DNA of 64,000 nucleotides, taken from NCBI GenBank assembly GCA_947500135.1, contig CANMQX010000002.1:1-64000 (forward strand). The letters run 5' to 3'. The notes under the pieces were generated by a model that worked only from the letters and a program-made list of their open reading frames with translations, was not told the origin of the DNA and did not search any database. Numbering within the stretch: the first letter of the stretch is position 1; each line of letters opens with the position of its first letter. This DNA comes from an uncultured Paracoccaceae bacterium. Its GTDB lineage: Bacteria; Pseudomonadota; Alphaproteobacteria; Rhodobacterales; Rhodobacteraceae. A program made the translations under genes and the position numbers. Shown piece after piece: positions 29,697 to 38,531 of the stretch.

Positions 29697-30668
29697 ATGA
29701 TGTTTTCGAAGTTCAAATTTGCAGTCGCCGGTGTGGCAACTGCCGCCTTCATGGCCCCTGCGGCCATGGCGGAAGAGTTCATCACCATCGGCACCGGCGG
29801 TGTCACAGGCGTTTACTACCCAACGGGTGGTGCAATCTGTCGTCTGGTGAATAAGGGACGCCGCGACCATGGCGTGCGTTGTTCCGTCGAATCCACCGGC
29901 GGTTCGGTCTACAACATCAACACCATTCGCGAAGGCGAACTGGAGTTTGGTGTCGCCCAATCCGACTGGCAGTACCACGCCTATAACGGCACATCCCGGT
30001 TCGAGGAAACTGGCCCGTTTGAAGGTCTGCGCGCGGTATTTTCGGTCCATCCAGAGCCATTCACTGTTGTGGCCCGCGCCGATAGCGGCATTGCCACCTT
30101 TGAGGATCTCAAGGGTAAGCGCGTTAATATCGGCAACCCCGGTTCCGGTCAGCGCGGCACAATGGAAGTTCTGATGGGCGCGCTTGGCTGGACAACAGGC
30201 GATTTCGCCTTGGCGACAGAACTGAAAGCGTCTGAGCAGTCCGCAGCCCTGTGTGACAACCAGATTGACGCGATGGTCTACACTGTTGGCCACCCATCCG
30301 GTTCTATTCAGGAAGCCACAACTGCCTGTGATTCTGTGCTGGTCGAAGTATCCGGCGATGTTGTTGCAAAGCTGATCGAGGATAACTCCTTCTACCGTTC
30401 CGCAACCATCCCGGGCGGTATGTATCGCGGCAATGATGAGGACACGATGACCTTTGGTGTGGGCGCGACATTTGTCAGCGCTGACAGCGTGTCAGAGGAT
30501 GTCGTCTATACATTGGTCAAATCAGTGTTTGAGAACTTTGAGGATTTCAAAGGTCTGCACCCTGCATTTGCCAATCTCGCACCAGAAGAAATGGCATCGG
30601 CCGGCCTGTCTGCACCACTGCATGACGGTGCCGCAAAATACTACCGCGAGGCCGGTCTGATCGAATAA
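29697..30668 (+). CDS. TAXI-family TRAP transporter substrate-binding protein
   Basis: The 323-residue product has a signal peptide (cleavage near AMA-EE, residue 25) and the TAXI family opening 'FITIGTGGVTGVYYPTGGAICRLVN', then 'VESTGGSVYNINTIREGELEFGVAQSDW' and 'GKRVNIGNPGSGQRGTMEVLM'. It captures an organic acid, often glutamate-like or an unknown anion, in the periplasm for the fused permease encoded next. The final cysteines near 196 and 219 could form a disulfide. Two hairpins separate it from the permease gene. Confidence 0.94.
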   Translation: MMFSKFKFAVAGVATAAFMAPAAMAEEFITIGTGGVTGVYYPTGGAICRLVNKGRRDHGVRCSVESTGGSVYNINTIREGELEFGVAQSDWQYHAYNGTSRFEETGPFEGLRAVFSVHPEPFTVVARADSGIATFEDLKGKRVNIGNPGSGQRGTMEVLMGALGWTTGDFALATELKASEQSAALCDNQIDAMVYTVGHPSGSIQEATTACDSVLVEVSGDVVAKLIEDNSFYRSATIPGGMYRGNDEDTMTFGVGATFVSADSVSEDVVYTLVKSVFENFEDFKGLHPAFANLAPEEMASAGLSAPLHDGAAKYYREAGLIE

Positions 30669-30669
30669 G

Positions 30670-30691
30670 GTCGTTTAGCCAAACGACTTTT
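30670..30691 (+). terminator. attenuator-like hairpin after TRAP binding-protein gene
   Basis: GTCGTTT / AAACGAC stem with a 4-base loop, followed by TTTT, starting 2 bases after the stop. It could terminate part of the transcripts and favour the binding protein over the permease. Confidence 0.65.
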
Positions 30692-30692
30692 C

Positions 30693-30718
30693 CCCAGGGG
30701 CGGTACGCCGCCCCTGGG
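30693..30718 (+). promoter_or_regulatory. strong GC hairpin between TRAP genes
   Basis: CCCAGGGGCGG / CCGCCCCTGGG, a perfect 11-bp stem with loop TACG and no T tract. It probably stabilises the 3' end of the upstream binding-protein mRNA against exonucleases. Confidence 0.7.
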
Positions 30719-30762
30719 ACGCCAAGACAATACCAGCCGGAAACCGGCGACAGGGGGACAAA

Positions 30763-33372
30763 ATGGTAGATACCGACAAGCGCGCGCTCAGCGAGGAAGA
30801 GCTACAGGAACTTGTTGCAGCAAGTGACAGCGGCGCCCGCAGCCCAACCGGTGCCGTCGGCACGTTCATCGCGGCAACAGCGCTGATCTGGTCGATCTTT
30901 CAGGTGCTTTTGGCGTCGCCTGTTGCCCCTTATGTATTGCCCGGTGATCTGATCAACAATTCGCGCCAGATTCATTTAGCCTTTGCAATTTTCCTGTCTG
31001 CCATGGCCTATCCGCTGTTCAAATCCAGCCCGCGTGACGCGATCCCATGGTATGATTGGTTCCTTGGGGTCGGCGGGGCGTTCCTGGCACTTTATGGCTA
31101 CTTTTTCTACGATAAGATCGTCGGAAATGGCGGGCTCGCCGATGCGAGTGACGCAAATTTCGCCCTTGCTGGCCTGATCTTTCTTTTCATCGCCGCCTAT
31201 CGAACCCTTGGTCCCGTGATGGTGCTGCTGGCCATCGTGTTTCTATGCTATGTCTTCTTCGGATCCTCCGAGTTTGTGCCAGATCAAATCCGCTGGGCCG
31301 GTGCATCCTTGCGCAAAGCGATGAGCCATATGTGGATCACGTCCGAAGGCGTGTTCGGAATCGCCTTGGGTGTTTCGACAAAGTTCGTCTTCCTTTTCGT
31401 GCTGTTCGGCGCGCTGCTAGATAAGGCGGGCGCGGGCAACTATTTCATCAAGATGGCGTTTGGCGCACTTGGCCACCTGCGGGGTGGTCCCGCCAAGGCG
31501 GCGGTTGTCGGCTCTGCCGCGACTGGCCTGATCTCTGGCTCATCCATTGCCAACGTCGTGACCACAGGCACATTCACGATCCCGCTGATGAAACGGGTTG
31601 GGTTCAGCGCTGAAAAGGCTGGTTCGGTCGAGGTCGCATCGTCGGTGAACGGTCAGATCATGCCACCCGTGATGGGGGCTGCGGCCTTCCTGATGGTGGA
31701 ATATGTGGGCATTTCCTATGTAGAAGTCATCACACACGCCTTCTTGCCTGCGATCATTTCCTACATCGCGCTGGTCTATATCGTTCACCTTGAAGCGGTG
31801 AAAAACAACATGCCGACCATCGGCAACAAAGTTGTGAACCTGTTTAATACAGTGCTTGGTATGTTCGGCTTTTTCGCCGGGTTCGCAGCACTTTGTTATG
31901 CAACGCAATATCCCGTGGCTTTGGTCGTATCGATGTTTCCCGCAGGCTCTGGCTGGATTTTGGCAGGGCTGCTTGGCGTGGTCTATCTGGCGCTGATCTA
32001 TTTGGCGGCGCAGACAGATGATCTGGAACCTGACGATCCGAACGCTGCCGTGGTTGAACTGCCCGATCTTGCAAAGATTTACAAATCGGGCCTCTACTAT
32101 CTGCTGCCGATCATCGTACTGGTCTATTTCCTGATGATCGAACGCAAATCACCGGGTCTGTCAGCGTTCTGGGCGACCTTCCTGCTATTCGGTATCCTGC
32201 TGACCCAGAAAACGCTCAAGGCGATGTTCCGAGGGCAGGCCAATGCGGTCAGCCGTTTATCCGACGGTGTCATGGACCTGATCGAAGGGATGATCGACGG
32301 CGCGCGCAACATGATTGGGATCGGACTTGCCACGGCAACTGCCGGGATCATCGTCGGTACTGTGTCATTGACCGGGATCGGGCAAGTGATGGCAGATTTC
32401 GTGGAATTCCTGTCAGGCGGAAACCTGATCCTGATGCTGATCTTCGTGGCGATCCTGTCATTGATCCTTGGCATGGGGCTGCCGACCACGGCGAACTATA
32501 TCGTGGTTTCATCCCTGATGGTGGCCGTTGTTGTCGAACTGGGGGCGCAATCGGGACTGGTTGTGCCACTGATCGCGGTCCATCTGTTTGTGTTCTATTT
32601 CGGGATCATGGCGGATGTGACGCCACCGGTGGGGCTTGCCAGCTTTGCAGCGGCGGCCGTTTCGGGTGGTGATGCGATCCGCACCGGTTTCACGGCGTTC
32701 TTCTATAGCCTGCGGACCGTGGCATTGCCATTCGTGTTCATCTTCAACACCGATTTGTTGTTGATCGACGTGACGCTGACCCAAGGCATTATCGTCTTCA
32801 TTGTCTCGACCATCGGGATCCTCGTCTTTACGGCGGGGACGATGGGGTGGTTCATGACCAAAAGCCGGATCTGGGAAACGGTTGTATTGCTGATCATCGC
32901 CTTTGCGCTGTTCCGGCCGGGGTTCTTCATGAACCAGATACAACCGCCGTTTGAAGACATCGCACCTGCTGCATTCTCCGAAGCGCTCGGAAACGCGGAA
33001 CCAGGCAGCAGCCTGCGCACCGTGATCAGCGGCCCTGATTTCGACACGCTTGAGATGAAGGACCTGACCGTGCCACTGATCGTGCCTGATGTTGAGGGTG
33101 CAGAGGCGCGATTGGATGCGCTGGGGGTCATTCTGGTGCCCGAAGGGGATGTGCAACGTCTGGATGAACCTGGCTTTGGCACTGAACTTGCAGACGCTTT
33201 GTCATCTTTCGACTTTTATGGCGACGATGCGGTCGCCATCACAAGCGTGCAGGCGGCGGCAAACCAACTGCCGAAAGAGTTGATCTTTATCCCTGCGCTG
33301 TTACTGCTGGCGCTTATCGCGGCATTGCAAATGCGGCGGGCAACGCCTGTCCGCGAAGGAGAAATGGCATGA
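30763..33372 (+). CDS. fused TRAP transporter permease (4TM/12TM)
   Basis: The 869-residue membrane protein combines the small DctQ-like and large DctM-like subunits, as is usual for TAXI systems. The DctM part contains 'GSAATGLISGSSIANVVTTGTFTIPLMKRVGFSAEKAGSVEVASSVNGQIMPPVMGAAAFLM' features typical of the family (about residues 245-310) and a second 'LGMGLPTTANYIVVSSLM' copy. The C-terminal 180 residues form a soluble DUF3394-like domain between the last two membrane helices. It uses an Na+ gradient to import substrate delivered by the binding protein. It overlaps the UspA gene by 4 bases. Confidence 0.94.
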   Translation: MVDTDKRALSEEELQELVAASDSGARSPTGAVGTFIAATALIWSIFQVLLASPVAPYVLPGDLINNSRQIHLAFAIFLSAMAYPLFKSSPRDAIPWYDWFLGVGGAFLALYGYFFYDKIVGNGGLADASDANFALAGLIFLFIAAYRTLGPVMVLLAIVFLCYVFFGSSEFVPDQIRWAGASLRKAMSHMWITSEGVFGIALGVSTKFVFLFVLFGALLDKAGAGNYFIKMAFGALGHLRGGPAKAAVVGSAATGLISGSSIANVVTTGTFTIPLMKRVGFSAEKAGSVEVASSVNGQIMPPVMGAAAFLMVEYVGISYVEVITHAFLPAIISYIALVYIVHLEAVKNNMPTIGNKVVNLFNTVLGMFGFFAGFAALCYATQYPVALVVSMFPAGSGWILAGLLGVVYLALIYLAAQTDDLEPDDPNAAVVELPDLAKIYKSGLYYLLPIIVLVYFLMIERKSPGLSAFWATFLLFGILLTQKTLKAMFRGQANAVSRLSDGVMDLIEGMIDGARNMIGIGLATATAGIIVGTVSLTGIGQVMADFVEFLSGGNLILMLIFVAILSLILGMGLPTTANYIVVSSLMVAVVVELGAQSGLVVPLIAVHLFVFYFGIMADVTPPVGLASFAAAAVSGGDAIRTGFTAFFYSLRTVALPFVFIFNTDLLLIDVTLTQGIIVFIVSTIGILVFTAGTMGWFMTKSRIWETVVLLIIAFALFRPGFFMNQIQPPFEDIAPAAFSEALGNAEPGSSLRTVISGPDFDTLEMKDLTVPLIVPDVEGAEARLDALGVILVPEGDVQRLDEPGFGTELADALSSFDFYGDDAVAITSVQAAANQLPKELIFIPALLLLALIAALQMRRATPVREGEMA

Positions 33373-33809
33373 CCAAGACTGTTTTATGTGCCGTCGATAT
33401 CAACCGGCCTGTCGAAGAAAATAAGCTATTGTTGCAGGCGGCCAAACTTGCCGATCTGGAGAATGCCCGGCTTGATGTGATCACCGTCGTGCCTGATTAC
33501 GGCGCATCGGTTGTTGGGGCTTATTTTCAAGACCATGATGTGACAACGGCCAAGGAAACGGCAGGCGATCATCTGAATGAACTGGTCACTCAGGCGTTGG
33601 GTGAAGAGCGGAATAAAGACGTCCGGCACGTCGTTGCCGTTGGAAAAGTCTACCAGGAGGTGTTGAAGGCAGCCAAGCTGTGTGATGCCGACCTGATCGT
33701 GATCGGCGCGCATGACCCTGATCTGAAAGACTACCTGCTGGGGCCAAATGCGGCCCGCATCGTGCGCCATTCGGAATGCTCTGTCTTTGTGGCGCGGCAC
33801 GGGGCGTAG
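33369..33809 (+). CDS. universal stress protein UspA family
   Basis: The 146-residue product has the Usp fold: 'TVLCAVDINRPVEENKLLLQAAKLA' at the start and 'DLIVIGAHDPDLKDYLLGPNAARIVRHSECSVFVAR' with the ATP-binding G-x-H...G-x(9)-S/N pattern. It is translationally coupled to the TRAP permease. UspA proteins linked to TRAP operons (as TeaD in Halomonas) bind ATP and regulate uptake; that role here is inferred from context. Confidence 0.9.
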   Translation: MTKTVLCAVDINRPVEENKLLLQAAKLADLENARLDVITVVPDYGASVVGAYFQDHDVTTAKETAGDHLNELVTQALGEERNKDVRHVVAVGKVYQEVLKAAKLCDADLIVIGAHDPDLKDYLLGPNAARIVRHSECSVFVARHGA

Positions 33810-33840
33810 ACAACATTTACCAAAAGGACTCGAAGCAGCG

Positions 33841-33866
33841 CGCGGATCACTCCGCGCGTTTTTTGC
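33841..33866 (+). terminator. Rho-independent terminator of TRAP operon
   Basis: CGCGCGGA / TCCGCGCG perfect 8-bp stem with a TCAC loop, followed by six T residues. It lies 31 bases after the UspA stop. Confidence 0.9.
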
Positions 33867-33939
33867 TTCGGAAATCAGGGGTGTAACCCGCGCCTTTGGA
33901 AAATCTGCAACGCTGCTGCCGAATTCCAGTTGCAATGGA

Positions 33940-33970
33940 TTGACACACGACGTTCGAACGACGCCTTATT
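33940..33970 (+). promoter_or_regulatory. possible promoter and operator of TPP-oxidase-KAS III cassette
   Basis: TTGACA (33940-33945) resembles a -35 box; a weak CTTATT lies 19 bases further. A perfect 10-bp palindrome CGTTCGAACG (33951-33960) sits between them and could be a repressor site. Confidence 0.3.
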
Positions 33971-34008
33971 AACGAATATTAAGAAACACTGATTTTGGAT
34001 AAGACCTC

Positions 34009-35835
34009 ATGGCTCAAAAGATCCCCAATGTTGCACAAGTTCTGATTGAATACCTCAAGCTGGAAGGCGTGTCGCATGTCTTTGGTGTCCCGGGCGGTGG
34101 CCTGATGGAAATGCTTGATGAGTTCTACGAACAGCGCGACCAGATCGACTACGTCATTTGCCGACAGGAAACCGGCGCGGCCTATATGGCCGATGGTTAC
34201 CACCGTGTCACAGGCAGATTGGGCGTCGTTATGGTTACAACCGGACCGGGCGCAACCAATGCACTCACCGGCGTGATGAATGCAGAGGCGGGGGGCGCCG
34301 CCGTGCTTGCGCTGACCGGCGAAATAGCAGAGGCCTATGCCGGCATGGGGTATCTGCAGGAAGGCATCGACGGCAAACTGGACGTCAATCAGGTCTATCA
34401 GGCTTCCTGCGCCAGTTCGACTATCCTGTCCAATCCGGTCAGTGCGCAGCGTCTGATTGAAGCCGCATTGCGCACAGCGATGAGCGTACCGCACCATGCA
34501 GCCCATCTGTCGCTGCCTGTCGACGTAACCGCGAAACCGGCGACGAAACTACAAAAACAGGGCAAGCTGCCCGAACCGATTGATATGCCTGATAGCCCGG
34601 CGCGTTATCGCACCGCCCCGTCAGAGGCACCGCTGCGCAAGGTCGAAAAGACACTTGAATTACTGGCGGCTGCGAAACGCCCCTTGATCATGCTGGGCAA
34701 TGGCTGCCGCGAGGCGCTGCGCGATCCCGGCACGCTCCAATCCTTTACCCGCTTTATCGAGGCGCGCGGCATACCGGTGGTGACAACCGCAGATGGGAAG
34801 GGGATTTTTGACGAAAACCACCCGCTATCTTTGCGGATGTTCGGTATCGCAAACTGCATGTGGCCCTATTACTGGATGAACCAGAATGCGCCGAAATACG
34901 ACGCCTTATTAGTCATCGGGTCAGGTATGGGTGAGCTTGCCACCAACAAATGGAACCCAATGCTGATCCCCGATGGGCCACTGATCCAGCTTGATGCGTA
35001 TCAACGGATCATCGCCCGCGATTTCCCCGTTGATCTGGGTATTGTTGGCGAGGCGGGTGCATTCATCAACGCATTGGCGCGGCTGTCAGGGGAGGCACCA
35101 CCACCGCCTGACGAGGTGGCGGAACGCAAAGCAAAGGTGGCGCAGATCAAAGCGGATCATTCGCCGTTCTTTTCAGATGACGAATACAAATCCGACGCAG
35201 AGCCGGTGCAGCCCGCCGCGCTATGTCGTGTGATGCAAGAGGTTCTGCCACAGGATAATACAATCATCATGCTGGATGCGGGTAACTGCGTGGGCTGGGG
35301 CGCGCATTACCTTGTCTCCAAACCGGGGTTCGAGGTGCATTCATCGCTGGATATGGGGCCGATGGGCTTTGCCTCTGGCGCTGTGGTTGGTGCCAAGGTC
35401 GCGCGGCCTGATGCCACTTGCGTCGCCTTTACGGGTGACGGGGCATTCATGATGCAAGGCACTGAAATCTCAACCGCGCAGCGCAACGGGATCGGGGCGA
35501 TTTGGGTTGTGCTGCATGATGATGACCTGTCCATGGTCAGCCAGGGAATGGAGCATTTCAAAGGTGGCAAACCAACCGCCTGGAAAGAGATGTTTGACCT
35601 GGGGACACCGAACCTCAAGAAATTTGCGGCGGGTCTGGGTGCGGACGCTTACAGCGTCAAGTCACCCGATCAATTCAAAAAGGCCTTGGCGAAAGCCGTC
35701 AAACGTGCCGACAAAGACAGCAAGCCGCAGGTGATCATCGCCCAGATCAACCGCGAGGCAGAGCCGCCCTATTACAACCCACTTTACGTGCCGACCCGCG
35801 AACAGGCACGCACATTGACCAAACAGGAAAACTGA
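34009..35835 (+). CDS. thiamine pyrophosphate-binding enzyme (acetolactate synthase-like)
   Basis: The 608-residue protein has the three domains of the acetohydroxyacid synthase/decarboxylase superfamily. The N-terminal Pyr domain carries the activating Glu54 in CRQETGAAYMADGYHR. The middle domain includes 'RPLIMLGNGCRE'. The C-terminal PP domain has GDG at 476-478. The metal-binding motif normally ends in NN or ND; here it ends HDDD (503-506), which is unusual. It likely decarboxylates a 2-oxo acid and may ligate the product to an aldehyde or acyl acceptor. It is one base upstream of the amine oxidase gene. True branched-chain acetolactate synthase is unlikely given the context. Confidence 0.85.
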   Translation: MAQKIPNVAQVLIEYLKLEGVSHVFGVPGGGLMEMLDEFYEQRDQIDYVICRQETGAAYMADGYHRVTGRLGVVMVTTGPGATNALTGVMNAEAGGAAVLALTGEIAEAYAGMGYLQEGIDGKLDVNQVYQASCASSTILSNPVSAQRLIEAALRTAMSVPHHAAHLSLPVDVTAKPATKLQKQGKLPEPIDMPDSPARYRTAPSEAPLRKVEKTLELLAAAKRPLIMLGNGCREALRDPGTLQSFTRFIEARGIPVVTTADGKGIFDENHPLSLRMFGIANCMWPYYWMNQNAPKYDALLVIGSGMGELATNKWNPMLIPDGPLIQLDAYQRIIARDFPVDLGIVGEAGAFINALARLSGEAPPPPDEVAERKAKVAQIKADHSPFFSDDEYKSDAEPVQPAALCRVMQEVLPQDNTIIMLDAGNCVGWGAHYLVSKPGFEVHSSLDMGPMGFASGAVVGAKVARPDATCVAFTGDGAFMMQGTEISTAQRNGIGAIWVVLHDDDLSMVSQGMEHFKGGKPTAWKEMFDLGTPNLKKFAAGLGADAYSVKSPDQFKKALAKAVKRADKDSKPQVIIAQINREAEPPYYNPLYVPTREQARTLTKQEN

Positions 35836-35836
35836 G

Positions 35837-37483
35837 ATGAACGACATGATTGATTTTGCGGTTGTGGGTGGCGGTGCATCGGGAATTTACACGGCATGGC
35901 GGCTGACACAGGCCTCTCACGATGAACTGCGTTGCATCCGGGAAAAGATTGGCGGTGAGGGGCCTTTGAAGATCACTGTCTTTGAAGGGTCCGATCGGAT
36001 CGGGGGGCGATTGCTGTCCGCGTCACCGGCCAGTATGCCTGACGAGCCGATGGAAATCGGTGGGATGCGGTTCTTGGACAATCAACCCTTGGTGCGTGAT
36101 CTAGTGGCCAAACTGGATATCAAACACCACCCACAAGTCGTTGATGATCCAAAGAACTTTGCATGGTTGCGCCGCAAACATTTTGTGCAGTCAGAGCTGA
36201 CAAATCCCGGCACGAAGCTGCCCTATAACCTGACGGATATTGAAGAGGCCGTCGTCAAAGCCTCTGCAACCCCGGCCGAGCTGATCTTTTGGGCCGTTTT
36301 TCAGGAATTCCCCGAAATCAACGGTATGAAACCCGATCAGTTGGAGAAATTCTTGCAAACCGCCAAAGTCGGGGGCAGGGACCTTTATGATGTCGGATTC
36401 TGGAACCTGCTTTCGCGGCATCTGAGCCATGAAGGTCGGCAGCTGGCCATAACAACCATCGGCTATGACGTGCTGGGTGCAAACGCAAACGCTGTTGATA
36501 TCATTGCCGAAAACTTCGACTTCACACCTGACACCAACTATTATCTTTTCGATGACGGGTTCGAGGCGATGCTTTGGGAACTGGCGGAACAGTTCCAGAA
36601 ATCCGGCCATATTGAAATGGAAATGGTGCTCGACAGCTTTGACGACTTCGATCTCGAAGACGGGCATAAGGGGATGCGACTGTCGTTCGAGACGGACGAA
36701 ACCGTTGACGCAAGAGCCATCGTTCTGGCCATGCCACAAGCTGCCATTCAGGGGTTGCGCAAGACTGGGCCGGTCCTTGACCCGCGCCGCGCACCACATG
36801 TTCCGATGATGCTGAATTCGGTCGAAGGTATCCCGCTTTACAAGCTCTTCTTGATCTACGAACAGCCATGGTGGAAAGAAAAATGTGGCCTGACCCATGG
36901 CCGGTCATTGACGGATATTCCGGTGCGCCAGTGTTATTATTGGGCCAGCAATGACAATGATTATTCCGCGATCATGGCCTATAATGATCAGGCCAGCAGC
37001 AGTTTCTGGGGCGGTTACCAGACCGGGCCATTGGGGCCAAGGGATGCACGCGAATCCGTAGAGGGCGCAAGGGGGCCAACGCTGTTCCAACGTCGCCATG
37101 ACGAATGGAAATCCCCCAAGGATCATCTGGCCGAACGACGCAGGAAAAACTGGGATGATCACAAGGCACCCCATGAAATGGTTGTCGAAATGCATCGCCA
37201 GTTGATTGAAATGCACGGAGTCGCAGACGCGCCGTTCCCCGTGGATGCGGCTTACATGGACTGGATGAACGCGCCATATGGCGGTGCTGTGCATTTCTGG
37301 AACCCCGGTTACAAATCCTGGGAAATGGTCGAACAGATTCCCCAAGCGGTTGAGGGGGTAAATGCCTTTATCGTCGGCGAAGCCTATTCCACGACACAGA
37401 CATGGGTCGAAGGCGCATTCCAGACATCGGAGATCGCGCTTGGCAAACTCGGGATGGATAAACCATCCTGGGTGAAAGAGTAA
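35837..37483 (+). CDS. flavin-containing amine oxidase family protein
   Basis: The 548-residue product has an FAD-binding Rossmann motif, VVGGGASGIYTAWRL (residues 9-23), 'ITVFEGSDRIGGRLLS' with the amine-oxidase GG motif, and 'EIGGMRFLDNQP'. The C-terminus has 'GEAYSTTQTWVEGAFQTSEIAL', the flavin-contacting end of the MAO/L-amino-acid oxidase family. It would oxidise an amine, an amino acid or a related C-N or C-C bond with FAD. It is sandwiched between a TPP enzyme and a KAS III-like protein in one operon, so its substrate is probably an intermediate of that pathway. Confidence 0.87.
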   Translation: MNDMIDFAVVGGGASGIYTAWRLTQASHDELRCIREKIGGEGPLKITVFEGSDRIGGRLLSASPASMPDEPMEIGGMRFLDNQPLVRDLVAKLDIKHHPQVVDDPKNFAWLRRKHFVQSELTNPGTKLPYNLTDIEEAVVKASATPAELIFWAVFQEFPEINGMKPDQLEKFLQTAKVGGRDLYDVGFWNLLSRHLSHEGRQLAITTIGYDVLGANANAVDIIAENFDFTPDTNYYLFDDGFEAMLWELAEQFQKSGHIEMEMVLDSFDDFDLEDGHKGMRLSFETDETVDARAIVLAMPQAAIQGLRKTGPVLDPRRAPHVPMMLNSVEGIPLYKLFLIYEQPWWKEKCGLTHGRSLTDIPVRQCYYWASNDNDYSAIMAYNDQASSSFWGGYQTGPLGPRDARESVEGARGPTLFQRRHDEWKSPKDHLAERRRKNWDDHKAPHEMVVEMHRQLIEMHGVADAPFPVDAAYMDWMNAPYGGAVHFWNPGYKSWEMVEQIPQAVEGVNAFIVGEAYSTTQTWVEGAFQTSEIALGKLGMDKPSWVKE

Positions 37484-37502
37484 TCAGAACGGGTGAAGTA
37501 AG

Positions 37503-38531
37503 ATGAGTGCATTTGTTCCACGCATATTGGGCACCGGGCATAGCGTGCCGGGGAAAATTCGACTGAATGACGACCCAATTTTTGACTGGCTAAAGGAACA
37601 TGACCCACATGGGTCAGAGCTTTTCGCCGGGTATGAAAAACGGCACGTGCTGTCGGATGGCGAAAAGATGATCGACATCATGTTACCCGCTGCCCAACTT
37701 GCTTTGGACAATGCAGGCGTCAAAGCTGAACAGATCGATATCCTGCTTGGTGAAGGGTCGATTGGGGACTACCGCACGCCCAACACGATCAGCGAGTTGC
37801 ATCAACGGCTGGGGCTGCCCTCGCGGAGCTGGCCATTGCCGTTGCAGAACCACTTTTCCCAATTCAACGCCAGCGTGATGTTTGCCGACGCGCTGATCAG
37901 GGCAGGGAGGGCGAACTACATCCTGATCGCACTTGCCGACAATTGGACCCGCTACGTGGATTACAAGACGCCGCAATCCATTTCGGCGGCTGACGGGGCG
38001 GCGGCATGTGTGGTTGGCCCGTCAGACAACGCGGCCAAATGGACCTTTGTTGATCAGATCACCATTGCCGACACCTCCTATTACGGGTCGATGTATATGG
38101 CCGGAGACCTTGAAAAAGGCGGGTTCTCTGATGCGCGCGCGCAGTTCAGCGGGTTGGAGCCGGGCGACTATACACATGCCTATTTCCATATCACCGAAAA
38201 GGGGATCCAGGGCTTCACCGATTTTGGCGTCAATAAATCACCGGAAACAGTCGCAGAGCTGTTGAAAAGGAACCGTGTTGCAGCCAAGGATATCTGCCTG
38301 CTGACCCATCAGGCCAGCACGAAACTGATGGAACATTGGAAAGAAATGATCCAGCCCGGCGCCTACATCCAGACGATCAAGGATTATGCGAATATCGTGC
38401 AGTGCAGCGTGCTGTTCAATCTGTCATGGGGCACCCAGAACGCGCCGGACTTCACACAGGATTGGTTGGTTGTCCTATGCCTTGGTCCGGACATGCACGC
38501 CAACGCGATCCTGCTGCGCCGGAACGACTAA
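37503..38531 (+). CDS. KAS III (FabH)-like protein without visible catalytic cysteine
   Basis: The 342-residue thiolase-fold protein has 'GTGHSVPGKIRLNDDPI' at the start, 'GEGSIGDYRTPNT' and 'DGAAACVVGPS' in the usual places, His269 in THQAST (FabH HQAN motif) and Asn297 in YANIVQ. The segment where FabH has its AAACAG nucleophile reads LQNHFSQFNAS (114-124), with no cysteine. It may be a decarboxylating, acyl-transferring or structural relative. It is the last gene of the TPP-oxidase-KAS III operon and overlaps the convergent cyclase gene by 4 bases. Confidence 0.82.
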   Translation: MSAFVPRILGTGHSVPGKIRLNDDPIFDWLKEHDPHGSELFAGYEKRHVLSDGEKMIDIMLPAAQLALDNAGVKAEQIDILLGEGSIGDYRTPNTISELHQRLGLPSRSWPLPLQNHFSQFNASVMFADALIRAGRANYILIALADNWTRYVDYKTPQSISAADGAAACVVGPSDNAAKWTFVDQITIADTSYYGSMYMAGDLEKGGFSDARAQFSGLEPGDYTHAYFHITEKGIQGFTDFGVNKSPETVAELLKRNRVAAKDICLLTHQASTKLMEHWKEMIQPGAYIQTIKDYANIVQCSVLFNLSWGTQNAPDFTQDWLVVLCLGPDMHANAILLRRND

